Shown one piece after another: positions 32,687 to 42,027 of a stretch of 64,000 nucleotides of DNA. The notes under the pieces are model-generated. The model ran no database searches, had not been told where the DNA came from, and saw only the letters and a list, made by a program, of their open reading frames with translations. This stretch comes from Sinorhizobium sp. B11 (GTDB lineage: Bacteria; Pseudomonadota; Alphaproteobacteria; Rhizobiales; Rhizobiaceae): the NCBI GenBank assembly GCA_039725955.1, contig CP091034.1:2542001-2606000 (forward strand), in the 5' to 3' direction. Within the stretch, counting starts at the first letter, position 1, and every line of letters begins with the position of its first letter. A program made the position numbers and the translations under genes.

Positions 32687-34342
32687 TCAGACCAGCAGCG
32701 AGCTGTTGATCAGGATGTCGCTATGGTCGAAAAACGCCTTGTTGACGCCGACGAAGGCGATGTCTTGGGCGGCGTCCTTGCCGGCGCCGTCGTGATCGTA
32801 GGAGAGCACGCCGGTGGCGGCATTGTAGGTGAGCACCGCATGATCGCCGCTGACCTTCGGACCGTTCTTGACGAGCACGAGGAAGGCGTCGTCGTCGACA
32901 ACGCCGTTATTGTCCTTGTCGAGGCCGGTGAAGACGGAGCCGAGCGAGATCTTGTCGTCGGCATCGAAGTCCCAGATCGAATCCTTGTTGGCTGCGCCCA
33001 TTTCGTTGAAATGGAACGTATCGGCGCCGCCCTTGCCATAGAGGCTGTCATTGCCAGCGCCGCCGGCGATGAGATTGCTGCCGGCATTGCCGGTGATCAT
33101 GTTGGCGAGGCCGTTGCCGATGCCGTTGATGGCGGTGCCGGAAAGGCGGAGGTTTTCGACATAGGCGTTGTCGTTGAGATCGACGCTGACCGAGGCCCAG
33201 ATCGTATCCGTGCCGCCGCCTGCTGCTTCATCGACGACGCGGTCGCCGGCATTGTCAAAGACATAGCCGTCGTCGCCAGCCGACCCATGGACCGTGTCGG
33301 CACCGGCGCCGGCGTCGATCCAGTCATTGCCCGACGTGCCGTAGAACGTGTCGGCAGCGGTCGAACCGATGATGTTCACGCGCTCCACCGAGGTCAGCGT
33401 GACGGTCGAATGGTAGCCGTCAGCGCCAAGGATATCGTAGACGACCTTATCCCCATCGACGGTTGCCGTAACACGCTGCGCAAGCGAGAAGTCGAGCGCA
33501 GCGTTGTCGGTGCCGTCTTCACCGTCGAAAATGGCTGACTGGCCGTGGTCGATTGCCCAGGGAAGCTCTCCGCCGCCCAAGCCCTGCTTGTAGACCAGCG
33601 TATCGTCGCCTGTGCCACCGAAGATTGCGTTGCGCGATTGGTCGCTTGTGACGAGAAACCGGTCGTTACCCCCTCTGCCCTCAAGCACGTTATAGCCTGC
33701 GAAGCCGTTGAGGATGTTATTGCCATCGCTTCCGGTGAGGTTGTTGTCGAGTTCGTTGCCATAACCCGATGCGTCCCCCACCAACAGGTCGAGGTCCTCA
33801 ATGTTCGCCCCGAGAGTATAGGTCAGGAGTGTTGTGCTAACGCTATCGTGAGAACCAAAGTTGCCGCCGAGGTCGATTACCTGATCGCCAACATCATCGA
33901 CCATATAGGTGTCGTACTCGGATCCTCCGATCATTATGTCGGCGCCGGCGCCGCCATTTATGGAGACGGAACCAAAGGAGCCGACGGTGGAAATGTAGTC
34001 GTTGCCTGCGCCCGTTCCAATGGAGGCGAACGCCGAAGTGATTGCCTCAACGTGATCATCACCATTACCTCCGTACACGAAGAGCGTCTGAGCGGCCACA
34101 TTGGCATTTAGCGGTGAGTCAGAAACGTTGTCGTAAGCATACGCGCTGTACATCGCGCTATCGCCGGAGAAATATGGAGATGACGAGGATTCTGAGCCGA
34201 GAACAACGCCTAGAGACGTGTCAAAAGCTCCGATCGACATGTATGTTAGATCGGTTGATCCGCCAGTAAACGTCGTGCCATCAATAAACTGGCCGAGATA
34301 CGAGTTATTGGTATTGCTATAAGTAAGGACAAGCGTTCCCAT
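32687..34342 (-). CDS. RTX-type calcium-binding repeat protein B
   Basis: A 551-residue paralogue of the downstream RTX protein. Both begin with MGT, then a similar G-QFIDGTTFTGGS strand. The first half has diverged; the last 230 or so residues and the DNA encoding them are nearly identical, including the terminator and spacing. Repeats GGAGADIMIGG and GGAGNDSLYGKGGADTF bind calcium. There is no signal peptide; type I secretion expected. It is followed by a 197-base gap and then the second copy, so the pair arose by tandem duplication with later exchange. Confidence 0.88.
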   Translation of the reverse strand: MGTLVLTYSNTNNSYLGQFIDGTTFTGGSTDLTYMSIGAFDTSLGVVLGSESSSSPYFSGDSAMYSAYAYDNVSDSPLNANVAAQTLFVYGGNGDDHVEAITSAFASIGTGAGNDYISTVGSFGSVSINGGAGADIMIGGSEYDTYMVDDVGDQVIDLGGNFGSHDSVSTTLLTYTLGANIEDLDLLVGDASGYGNELDNNLTGSDGNNILNGFAGYNVLEGRGGNDRFLVTSDQSRNAIFGGTGDDTLVYKQGLGGGELPWAIDHGQSAIFDGEDGTDNAALDFSLAQRVTATVDGDKVVYDILGADGYHSTVTLTSVERVNIIGSTAADTFYGTSGNDWIDAGAGADTVHGSAGDDGYVFDNAGDRVVDEAAGGGTDTIWASVSVDLNDNAYVENLRLSGTAINGIGNGLANMITGNAGSNLIAGGAGNDSLYGKGGADTFHFNEMGAANKDSIWDFDADDKISLGSVFTGLDKDNNGVVDDDAFLVLVKNGPKVSGDHAVLTYNAATGVLSYDHDGAGKDAAQDIAFVGVNKAFFDHSDILINSSLLV

Positions 34343-34620
34343 AAAAACCCCACAAAAAATCTGCGCACGCGGGATTTCTTCCACAACCACAACCAGAAGT
34401 CAAAGTATTGGTTAACAAATACCCAATACTGTTGCGTCGCAGCAATATTTTAGATCATATAAATATATCGATACTATAGGCCGTCCTCGCCCATCAAAAT
34501 TGAGGGGCGCCCAGCTTCCTGCAGCGCAGAAATACAGCAAAGTTGCGTCTGGAAGACGCAAATTCCTTTTATCACCACCGCAGTTTCAGCTTAAGCCCTT
34601 GGCAGGTCCTGCCGCCCTGC

Positions 34621-35343
34621 CTATCGCAGCCCAGCCTCCTCAAGCGAAGACCTCAAGACAGTGTACCCATCCGGCGAAAGATGCAGTTTATCAACGGCAT
34701 AATTCGCGCAGCCCTGCTTGGCGAAGCCGCATGTCAGCTCATCCTCGTCGATCTTGACGAGCGTCACGCCGGTCTTTCCAGCAAGGTCCCGTTCGATATC
34801 CGCATTCACCTCCAGACGATCCTTGGCGCGGAAGGTGAAGCCCGATCCGCGCGGAAGGATGGGCACGACATAGATCGGGCTGTCGCTCCAGCGGCTTCTC
34901 AGCGCATCGACAACCGCCACGACACCCTGAGAAACTCCGCAGGGGGCAAAGGAGCCATCCCACAGGTTGTTGGTTCCGATGATGAGCACGATATTCTTGG
35001 GCTGGATGGCCGGCGGCATTTCCTTCAGGCGCCAGAGGAGCTCCTGGATGTGGTCGCCGAAGATACCGAAGTTTCCGACGCTTGCGGCCCCGAAATCCCG
35101 TTTGAGATTGGGACCCCAGTTCTCCGCCAGCGAATCCCCGAAGAGCGCCACGTCGAGCGCGCCGGAGATTTTCTGCTGCTGGCGTGCCTTCATGACCCGG
35201 GCGGGAGACTGTTCGATGACAGGGGTTTGCGCGACGAGAGCCTGAACGGGATCGCAGGCAGGAGCGGCAATCGCCTGGGATGCTGCGCAGAGCATTAGTC
35301 CGGCGATCGCCCAAGGGAGCCACCGCGTCAAGAAATCCGTCAT
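34621..35343 (-). CDS. Secreted SGNH/GDSL-type hydrolase
   Basis: A 240-residue protein with a signal peptide (about 1-27, ending in AIAA). The SGNH blocks are all present: FGDS (68-71) with the nucleophile Ser71, GNFGIFGD with the Gly, GTNN (123-126), and DKLHLSPDG near 218-226 with the catalytic Asp and His. It is a periplasmic or secreted esterase or acylhydrolase, resembling polysaccharide deacetylases and platelet-activating-factor acetylhydrolase-like proteins. Stands alone between unknown genes; substrate unknown. Confidence 0.85.
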   Translation of the reverse strand: MTDFLTRWLPWAIAGLMLCAASQAIAAPACDPVQALVAQTPVIEQSPARVMKARQQQKISGALDVALFGDSLAENWGPNLKRDFGAASVGNFGIFGDHIQELLWRLKEMPPAIQPKNIVLIIGTNNLWDGSFAPCGVSQGVVAVVDALRSRWSDSPIYVVPILPRGSGFTFRAKDRLEVNADIERDLAGKTGVTLVKIDEDELTCGFAKQGCANYAVDKLHLSPDGYTVLRSSLEEAGLR

Positions 35344-35578
35344 TTCGGGCCTCGCTGCCGAAGCGTGTCGCGCTCAGTCACTGGGCCGCCACGCTTCAGG
35401 TTTCTGCTTTCCGCACGCCGTGACCGTAAACTGGCGGCACACGTCTGCGCGCCGCACTTTAACGTGCGGATCTTGCCGCGATTATGATGTGGCCGATAAA
35501 TTAAAGCGCGGTCGCGATCTCCGTGATCCGCTTGCCGCGCTTTGGGTCCTTGTTACACACGCTTCTGCGCGACATGCT

Positions 35579-35929
35579 TCAGAAAAGAAACCACAGGAAC
35601 ACGGCCAGCAGCAGTGCGGCGGCGGCGAACTTCAGGATCGTGGCTGGAGCGAGCGGAGGCTTCCTGCGGGCGACGACATATGGCTCGATGATATTCTGGA
35701 AGAAAATGTCCCGGTCTTCGGGTCGAGCGGCCATCAGCTGTACGTAGCGGGATTTCGTGATACCGCTTGCCTGGCCGCTGCCGCCATCGGCGTACAGGAT
35801 CTCGAGGCTCCGGTCGCTCTCATTGTACTTCACCTTCCGTACCTTGTGACATTCAAAGGAAGTCCAGGTCATTGTGGCGTCCAAATAGAATTGCTCCCGA
35901 TGCGAAGGATTATTGCTCACCTGCGCCAT
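35579..35929 (-). CDS. C-terminally anchored hypothetical protein
   Basis: A 116-residue protein. Residues 20-85 form an alpha/beta unit (TSFECHKVRKVKYNESDRSL, SRYVQLMAARPEDRDIFFQN) that loosely recalls the KTSC domain, which also occurs at 37708. A single hydrophobic helix at the end (TILKFAAAALLLAVFLWFLF) makes it tail-anchored. No family certain. Confidence 0.65.
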   Translation of the reverse strand: MAQVSNNPSHREQFYLDATMTWTSFECHKVRKVKYNESDRSLEILYADGGSGQASGITKSRYVQLMAARPEDRDIFFQNIIEPYVVARRKPPLAPATILKFAAAALLLAVFLWFLF

Positions 35930-36250
35930 GCGATAGCCAGGTGATCCCCATAGTTACTGATGATGCTGAGCTTGACAAATTGCCCATAATAGTTACTTGC
36001 CACCGCCTCTTTAGCTGCAATGCTAGGCCAACACCCCGTTTATAGCCGGGATGTGACGGTTGTTATATCTTTCGACGGAGAGCCGGGGTAGGAGATGGGC
36101 GGAACGATCCGGGTTCGTCTCCTGCTGGATTTGCAGCATCGGCAGCGGGCAAGCGAGAGTGGGCAGCAGGAAAGCCCACTGGAGTTTGCGCACCGCAACC
36201 GACAGAGGAAAGCGGTGCCCAGGTGAAGACCTCACCTGCTACGATACTCG
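35930..36250. other. Intergenic with small inverted repeat
   Basis: No gene that I can support. CAGGTGA / TCACCTG (36220-36238) is a 7-bp inverted repeat with a 5-base spacer, 13 bases before the ATG at 36251, and could be an operator or block the ribosome site. Confidence 0.4.
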
Positions 36251-36454
36251 ATGAAGCCAGTGCACTATCTCTTGATCATCTTCATTGCGCCGCCGCTCAT
36301 TGCGCTTGCGCTCGGGATTGTCGTGATCGTCTCGTCATTCCGTGGCGAGCAGGCTGACCCGCGCCCGACAGGAACGATCGGCGTCCGAAAGGGCGGCAGG
36401 ATCGGCAATCCCGGCTATGTGCTTCCGCCGCCGTCGGACGGTGACTTTCAATAG
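36251..36454 (+). CDS. Small membrane protein
   Basis: A 67-residue protein with one membrane helix (HYLLIIFIAPPLIALALGIV) and a Gly/Pro-rich polar tail ending PPPSDGDFQ. The ribosome site is weak and an inverted repeat sits just upstream. Composition supports a real small inner-membrane protein; function unknown. Confidence 0.55.
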   Translation: MKPVHYLLIIFIAPPLIALALGIVVIVSSFRGEQADPRPTGTIGVRKGGRIGNPGYVLPPPSDGDFQ

Positions 36455-36510
36455 AACTGTAGCCACCCCTCGCCCGCCACTGCCAGCGCGGCCTCGCCTT
36501 GTGCCGGCTC

Positions 36511-37032
36511 TCAGGATCTGCGCACCAGCGGCGGCAGCGTTACGAAGGGATTGTCGGGATCGTAGCTCGCCTTCGGCTTGCCCTTGCCGGGCTTGAGCAG
36601 CCCTGGTGCCAGGTGCCCCTTCGGGCCGAAGAGATAGGCGCTTCCCGCGCAGAGATGGGCAAGCGCACGGTAATCGAAATAGCGGAAAGTACTGTCGGCG
36701 AGGAAGGCCGCCTCGTTATAGGCCGTGCCCTTGATCTCGGCAAAGCGTGTCTCGGTCATATAGGCGTAGAGCGCCTTCTTGTTGAGCGATGCGCCGCTGC
36801 AGAGCGTGGCGAGCGAATTGGCGAGCTTCACCACCCTCAATGTCTGGGCATCCGGATTGTCGAGCGGCTTCATCGCCTCGGCGACATAGTGGTTCGTCGC
36901 CGGATCGTTCGTCATGGATTTCTTCCAGAAGGCCGGCACGTCCTCGGCTGCAGCGGAGCCCGGAGAAACAAGGCCCGCGGAAGCGATCGCAAGAAGCGCG
37001 GTAAGAACACAAAGTCTGAAATGATAGGTCAC
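36511..37032 (-). CDS. Exported hypothetical protein
   Basis: A 173-residue protein with a signal peptide (FRLCVLTALLAIASAGLVSP, cleaved near AAAE). The mature part is helical with two cysteines (LATLCSG, LAHLCAG) that could pair. It starts with GTG after GGGGGATGGC. Typical of small periplasmic rhizobial proteins of unknown role. It ends with TLPPLVRRS. The next gene upstream, also minus, is 58 bases away and may share a transcript. Confidence 0.7.
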   Translation of the reverse strand: MTYHFRLCVLTALLAIASAGLVSPGSAAAEDVPAFWKKSMTNDPATNHYVAEAMKPLDNPDAQTLRVVKLANSLATLCSGASLNKKALYAYMTETRFAEIKGTAYNEAAFLADSTFRYFDYRALAHLCAGSAYLFGPKGHLAPGLLKPGKGKPKASYDPDNPFVTLPPLVRRS

Positions 37033-37090
37033 GCCATCCCCCGTTCGGCATATCGGCCCGGTGCCATCGCAAGCCCTGCGGAAATGCCCG

Positions 37091-37597
37091 TCAGCGCTGC
37101 TTCAGTTCGAGCCGGATCCTGTAGAAATTCGCGGCATCCGCCATCGCCTTCACGTCGCATTGCTTTGTGCCGACGGCGACGGTGGCGATGTCGCGGACAT
37201 CGGTGGTCAGCCAGATCGGCGCCTCGCGCGTATAGGAGCGGCCGGGCAGCGCCCGCCAGTTGGCGAAGAAGATGCCGATCTCCTCGCCGGCCGCATTGAG
37301 GAAGGTCGCGACGACGCAGACCTGGTCGTCATCGTCAGGATCTTCGTTCTTCAGCGTGATTCGCGACATGACGGAATTCGTCTTCGGGTCGGCGCGGAAA
37401 GAGAAGCTGTAATATTGCGGCCGCTTCCAATCCCACTTGTCCTCGACGAGCTTGCAATATCCATCCTCGGAGGAAAGGCATTCCTGTGCTGCCTGGACGC
37501 GCCAGACATAGTTCTTCCATCCGTCCTCATCGGGAATGGGGGCGTGGTCGCTGGTCAGGAGGCCAAGGGCGATGGAGAGTTGTTTGAGGGTCGGCAT
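37091..37597 (-). CDS. Hypothetical protein
   Basis: A 168-residue protein without a clear signal peptide. Trp- and Tyr-rich (WKNYVWRVQAAQECLSSEDG, KWDWKRPQYYSFSFRAD) with beta-strand patterns later (VCVVATFLNAAGEEIGIFFA). Four cysteines. No family recognised. Composition and frame are convincing for a real gene. Confidence 0.7.
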   Translation of the reverse strand: MPTLKQLSIALGLLTSDHAPIPDEDGWKNYVWRVQAAQECLSSEDGYCKLVEDKWDWKRPQYYSFSFRADPKTNSVMSRITLKNEDPDDDDQVCVVATFLNAAGEEIGIFFANWRALPGRSYTREAPIWLTTDVRDIATVAVGTKQCDVKAMADAANFYRIRLELKQR

Positions 37598-37707
37598 AAC
37601 GGGATGCTCGCCGGATTCGCCGCACCGCGCAAGCCCCTGACACCAGGGGCCTTCGGGCCGGACCAGACGATCCGGCCTTCTATCCTGTCAATGTGTTGCG
37701 GGCGCGC

Positions 37708-37971
37708 TCACGACAGTTGACCGCGCTTGCCGGTGACCATGCGAAACATCTGTTTTGCGCGTCCGTCGGCACCTTCGGCCGAGCGCGCATAGGCATCGCG
37801 GATATGGCGCGTGTAATACCAGCCGGGCGACGTGGCCGTGATCAGGTTTTCATAGACGACCGGCGGCACGTTGAAATAGCGGCGGTGGCCCTTGAGGCGA
37901 ATCTCGATGTCGAGGACCCCTGTCGACGGGTCGTAGGCAACGGATTTCACGAGTTTTGACGAAAGTTCCAT
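37708..37971 (-). CDS. KTSC domain protein
   Basis: An 87-residue protein matching the KTSC domain: SSKLVKSVAYDPSTGVLDIE, then YFNVPPVVYENLITATSPGW and YYTRHIRDAY. The fold is small alpha/beta; proposed roles involve nucleic acids or translation but are unproven. ATG at 37971 has GGAG ahead of it. The AT-rich region upstream (37975-38045) probably holds the promoter. Confidence 0.85.
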   Translation of the reverse strand: MELSSKLVKSVAYDPSTGVLDIEIRLKGHRRYFNVPPVVYENLITATSPGWYYTRHIRDAYARSAEGADGRAKQMFRMVTGKRGQLS

Positions 37972-38222
37972 CGTTGCTCCATATGCTGCGTCGCACAATG
38001 GAACCATGGTTAAGATAATAGTCAAGCCTTTGTAATGTTTCAGGACACATTACCTCACAAACCTTGCCTAACGTGAAGCCCGCTCTAAAAGGCCGGTCCG
38101 CAGGCAGTTGCCGCCCTGCAGCATTTCGCCTCACCCGCTGCTTGCGCCAAAATCCGTTTTCCGTTGTGCCCACCCTAGTTCTCCCGCTATATAGGAGGAA
38201 ATGCAAAATCTCGGAGACAAGC

Positions 38223-38915
38223 ATGCGGCAGGAAGATATCGAGGAAACCGTCGCCGAGAGTGGCTACCGGCAGATTCGCGCCGACATCATCTTCGGCCGG
38301 CTTGCGCCGGGACAGAAGCTGAAGCTTGAAAATCTCAAGAGCGCCTATGGCACCAGCGTCAGCACGCTGCGCGAAATCCTGAACCGGCTGACCTCGGAAG
38401 GGCTCGTTGTTGCCGAAGGGCAGCGCGGCTTCGAGGTGGCGGGCGTTTCCGTCGCCGATCTCAGGGAGATCGCCGCACTCCGGCTGCTGCTCGAGGAACA
38501 TGCGCTGGAACAATCCTTCGAACAGGGGGATGTGGAATGGGAGGCGCAGCTGGTGTCAGCCCATTACAAGCTGGCGTGCATGGAAAAGGTCATGGCGACG
38601 GGCGATACCAGCCAGGCCGAGGACTGGAAGCGCTATGACTGGGAGTTTCACCAGGCGCTGATTGCCGCCTGCGGCTCGCGCCTGCTGATGGAAACGCATT
38701 CGGCCGTCTTCGACAAATACCTGCGCTATCAGATGGTGGCGCTTTCCTATCGCGGCAACGTGGCGGAAGAGGAGCACCGGCAGCTGCTGGAGACGGCCCT
38801 CAAGCGCGACAGCAAGACCGCCAAGGAGATCCTGCAGCGCCATATCCAGGCCGGCGTCGAACATGCGCTCGGCCGGGGGCTGCTGTCGGCCCTGCCCGCG
38901 CAGGCCAGGGGATGA
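38223..38915 (+). CDS. GntR-family regulator (FCD), copy 1
   Basis: A 230-residue regulator with an N-terminal winged helix (YRQIRADIIFGRLAPGQKLK, then STLREILNRLTSEGLV) and a helical FCD effector domain (LLLEEHALEQSFEQGDVEWE). FCD metal-ligand positions occur in WEFHQAL and later His residues. It heads the quinate/shikimate gene cluster and is followed seven bases later by a close paralogue. Likely binds an aromatic or hydroaromatic acid and represses the quiC-transporter region. Confidence 0.9.
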   Translation: MRQEDIEETVAESGYRQIRADIIFGRLAPGQKLKLENLKSAYGTSVSTLREILNRLTSEGLVVAEGQRGFEVAGVSVADLREIAALRLLLEEHALEQSFEQGDVEWEAQLVSAHYKLACMEKVMATGDTSQAEDWKRYDWEFHQALIAACGSRLLMETHSAVFDKYLRYQMVALSYRGNVAEEEHRQLLETALKRDSKTAKEILQRHIQAGVEHALGRGLLSALPAQARG

Positions 38916-38922
38916 CGGCCTG

Positions 38923-39615
38923 ATGCGCAGCGAAAAACCCGTGCCGAAAATGGCAAGCGAAGCCTCCGAGACGATCAGCGATGTCGTCTTCCGGCAGGTC
39001 CGGCAGGATATCATCTCCGGCGCGCTGGCGCCGGGCACCAGGATCAAGCTCGAGCAGGCGCGCGAACATTATTCGATCAGCGTCTCGTCGCTGCGCGAAA
39101 TCCTGAGCCGCCTTGCGATGGAAAACCTCGTGCTTGCCGAGGGTCAGCGCGGATTCGAGGTGAGCCCGGCCTCGATCAAGGAGCTGGAGGAGCTTGCCGA
39201 TCTCAGGACAGTGCTCGAAACCCACGCGATCGGCCTTTCCTTTGCCGCCGGCAACCTCGAATGGGAAGGCCGCATCGTCGCCGCCCATCACAAGCTTGCG
39301 GCCGCCGAGCGGAAGCTGCTGGCGGGGGATGCCTCGAGGACCGTCGACTGGGTGCGTTATGACTGGGAGTTTCATCAGGCGATCGTTTCCGCCTGCAATT
39401 CGGCGACGCTGATGGCGACGCTGTCTTCGGTCTTCGACAGGTTTCTGAGATATCACATGCTGGCGCAGAGTTTTCGCGGACAGGCCGTGGTGGATGATCA
39501 CAAGCTGCTGTTCGAGCTGGCGCTGAAGCGGGATGTCGAGGGTGCCAGGGCGGTTATTCGGCGGCATGTGCAGAGTGGTGTGGCGCATGTGCTGAAGAGT
39601 GGGCGGATTGGGTGA
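38923..39615 (+). CDS. GntR-family regulator (FCD), copy 2
   Basis: A 230-residue paralogue of the preceding regulator, the same length, with matching blocks (VRQDIISGALAPGTRIKLEQ, SSLREILSRLAMENLVLAEG, YDWEFHQAIVSACNS). The N-terminal 10 residues differ. The two genes arose by tandem duplication and may form heterodimers or split control of the divergent quiC and transporter operons. The ATG at 38923 could be replaced by that of MASEASE ten codons on. Confidence 0.9.
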   Translation: MRSEKPVPKMASEASETISDVVFRQVRQDIISGALAPGTRIKLEQAREHYSISVSSLREILSRLAMENLVLAEGQRGFEVSPASIKELEELADLRTVLETHAIGLSFAAGNLEWEGRIVAAHHKLAAAERKLLAGDASRTVDWVRYDWEFHQAIVSACNSATLMATLSSVFDRFLRYHMLAQSFRGQAVVDDHKLLFELALKRDVEGARAVIRRHVQSGVAHVLKSGRIG

Positions 39616-39671
39616 GCGGCTCGCGGTTGCGGGATTGTCGGTGCTAATGGCGGCCAGCTCAGCGGCCGGAG

Positions 39672-39802
39672 CCCCCTCACCCTAACCCTCTCCCCGCTGG
39701 GGCGAGGGAACGTGCCATGCGATGCCTCGAAGAACCCGCGACGTCACGGCTTCCCCCTTCGCCCCATCGGGGAGAAGGTGCCCGAAGGGCGGATGAGGGG
39801 GC
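39672..39802. repeat. Rhizobial intergenic palindromes
   Basis: Two C/G-rich inverted elements, 39672-39708 (around CTCTCCCCGCTGGGGCGAGG) and 39753-39802 (CTTCGCCCCATCGGGGAGAA and onward). Such elements are scattered between genes in rhizobia. Here they lie between regulator and quiC ends and may act as transcription stops. Confidence 0.6.
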
Positions 39803-39895
39803 CATTGACGCAAATGGCCAGAATAAAGAAATCGCTCCACAAAAGGCGGTGCCAATCTGCGACGACCTCACCTCATTACTTACCGCGACGCACCC

Positions 39896-41785
39896 TCACC
39901 CCGCATCCCTCGGAACCCCCTCCGGCCGCATCTGCTTCTTCAGCGCTGCAATCCTGAAAATCGCGTTCGGCGCCCCATAGCCGCGATAGCTCCGCCGCTC
40001 CACCACCTCGAAGAAGAATCCCTCCCCGTAAGTCCCGCTATAGAGCTGGAAATACTCGCCCTCCCCATCCCGGTCATAGAGAATGTTCTCCGCCTTCAGC
40101 CGCTCGGTCAGCTCCGGCTCGAGCCCGAAGCGGGCTTCCACATCGTCGTAATAATTGGGCGAGATCGGCAGCGGCTTGAAGCCTTTCGCGCGCAGGCGCT
40201 CGGCAGTGGCGAAGATATCGTCCGTGGAAAAGGCCAGATGCTGGATGCCGGAGCCGAATTTCTCGGCGATGAAATGGCCGGCGAGCGTGCGGCGGTTTTC
40301 GGCGCCGTTCATGGTGATGCGAAGCGTGCCCGCCTCATTCTCGATCACCTGGCTGCGCACCACCCCTGATGGGTCGATGATGTCGACGACAGGAGTTTTG
40401 CGGGTTTCGAAGATCGACGTGTAGAAGAGCAGCCAGGTCAGCATCTCGTCATAGGAGACGGTCTGAGCGATATGATCGACCTGCCTGAGGCCGGCATCGT
40501 CCTGCCCGCCCTCACCCGCCACCGGCTCGAAATCGATCTCCGAGAAGCGTCCGAGCGGGCTTTTCTCGTCGATGAGATAGATCAGCCCGCCGCCGACACC
40601 GCGGATCGCAGGAAGCTGCAATTCGCCTTCCACGACGGCCTGGGTGAAAGGCTCGGCATCGAGCGCCAGCGCCCGCGCATAGGCTTGCGCCGCATCCTCG
40701 ACGACGAGCGCCACCGCATAGGCGAATGTGCCGTGCACGGCATAGGCGGCATTGGCAAAACCCTCGGGATCGACATTGATGAGGATGCGGATATTGCCCT
40801 GCTGGAAGAGCGTCACCTTCTTGGAGCGATGCACCGCCGCCTTGCGGAAGCCGAGCGCTTCGAGAATGCCGACAAGCTCCACCGCCTCCTCGTCATCGGT
40901 GGCGAATTCGATGAAGCCGACGCCCTTGACGGTGGCGCGCGCGGGCATGTCGATGCCGACTGATGTCTCTACCTTGCGGCGGATCTGATCGGCCAGATAG
41001 ATCAGCGAGCGGTGGCCATCGGCGGCGATCGCCCGTGTCGAGCCGCCGCGGAACTGGTCGTTGAAGATCTCCAGCGAGAAGAAACCGTCATAGCCTGTCG
41101 AGGCCACGGCCTCGGTAAACTCGGTGACGGGAAGATCGCCCTCGCCCGGCATGTTGCGGAAGTGCCGCGACCAGTAGAGCAGGTCCATGTCGATCAGCGG
41201 CGCATCGGCAAGCTGGACGATGAAGATCTTCTCTTTCGGGATCGAGCGGATGGAATTGATGTCGATCTTGCGCGACAGCGAGTGGAAACTGTCGAGGATC
41301 AGCCCGACATTCTCATGATCGGCGCGGCGCACGATCTCCCAGGCATCGCGATGGTCGTTGACGAAGCGGCCCCAGGCAAGCGCCTCGTATCCCACTTTCA
41401 GCCCGCGCTTTGCCGCCCGCTCCCCGAGTTCTCGAAAATCGGCCGCCGCCCGGTCGATGCCGCCAAGCGCCGCCTGCGAGACATTGGAGCAGACGAGCAC
41501 CATGTCCGTGCCGAGCTCCTGCATGATGTCGAACTTGCGCTCGGCCCGGTCGAAGGTGCGGCTGCGCAAACTCTCCGGCATGCCCTCGAAATCGCGGAAG
41601 GGCTGGAAAAGCGTGATCGTGAGGCCGAGATCGCGCGCCATGCGGCCGACATCGGCAGGGCTGCCGTCGAAGGCCAGGAAGTCGTTTTCGAAAATCTCCA
41701 CGCCGTCGAAGCCGGCGCGCGCGATCGCTTCGAGTTTTTCCGGCAATTCGCCTGACAGCGTCACCGTCGCAATCGAGGTCTTCAT
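39896..41785 (-). CDS. quiC: 3-Dehydroshikimate dehydratase fused to HPPD-like domain
   Basis: A 629-residue two-domain enzyme. Residues 1-285 are a TIM-barrel 3-dehydroshikimate dehydratase with metal ligands Glu134, Asp165, (His168), Gln191 and Glu239, at the same positions as in Pseudomonas QuiC1. It makes protocatechuate from 3-dehydroshikimate. Residues about 300-629 resemble 4-hydroxyphenylpyruvate dioxygenase, with His in VDHIAQ, His in IQHLAF and Glu in FFFEVV. The ATG at 41785 follows GGAGG. Divergent from the transporter operon at 42028. It forms the key step of quinate/shikimate breakdown. Confidence 0.93.
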   Translation of the reverse strand: MKTSIATVTLSGELPEKLEAIARAGFDGVEIFENDFLAFDGSPADVGRMARDLGLTITLFQPFRDFEGMPESLRSRTFDRAERKFDIMQELGTDMVLVCSNVSQAALGGIDRAAADFRELGERAAKRGLKVGYEALAWGRFVNDHRDAWEIVRRADHENVGLILDSFHSLSRKIDINSIRSIPKEKIFIVQLADAPLIDMDLLYWSRHFRNMPGEGDLPVTEFTEAVASTGYDGFFSLEIFNDQFRGGSTRAIAADGHRSLIYLADQIRRKVETSVGIDMPARATVKGVGFIEFATDDEEAVELVGILEALGFRKAAVHRSKKVTLFQQGNIRILINVDPEGFANAAYAVHGTFAYAVALVVEDAAQAYARALALDAEPFTQAVVEGELQLPAIRGVGGGLIYLIDEKSPLGRFSEIDFEPVAGEGGQDDAGLRQVDHIAQTVSYDEMLTWLLFYTSIFETRKTPVVDIIDPSGVVRSQVIENEAGTLRITMNGAENRRTLAGHFIAEKFGSGIQHLAFSTDDIFATAERLRAKGFKPLPISPNYYDDVEARFGLEPELTERLKAENILYDRDGEGEYFQLYSGTYGEGFFFEVVERRSYRGYGAPNAIFRIAALKKQMRPEGVPRDAG

Positions 41786-41865
41786 ACCAAGCATCCTCCT
41801 CGTTCGGGCCACGATGGACAAAGCCATCGACCCTCCTGAGGGCATTATGGCGAATGTCGTGAGGA

Positions 41866-41930
41866 TTTCAATTCAATTGATCAAATCAAAAGTCTCATAT
41901 GATTTTCAAAAACTATGTTGATTTATGAGC
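41866..41930. promoter_or_regulatory. AT-rich divergent control region of quiC and transporter operon
   Basis: AT-rich stretch between divergent genes containing the palindrome TTGATCAA (41877-41884) and several TCAAAT/ATTTCAA repeats. It is a plausible GntR operator and promoter region; no exact family site recognised. Confidence 0.45.
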
Positions 41931-42027
41931 GCGCCTCTGGCAAACATGATGCGAACAGTCGGGAGAGGATGACTGTGAGGCCGCCCATGACATCGTCTGG
42001 CGGCCGCCAAAAAGGAGGAGGATTCCA

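Noticed and set aside
36023..36235. 70-residue minus-strand frame
   Set aside because: No ribosome site and no recognisable pattern; overlaps a small inverted repeat before the plus-strand gene at 36251.
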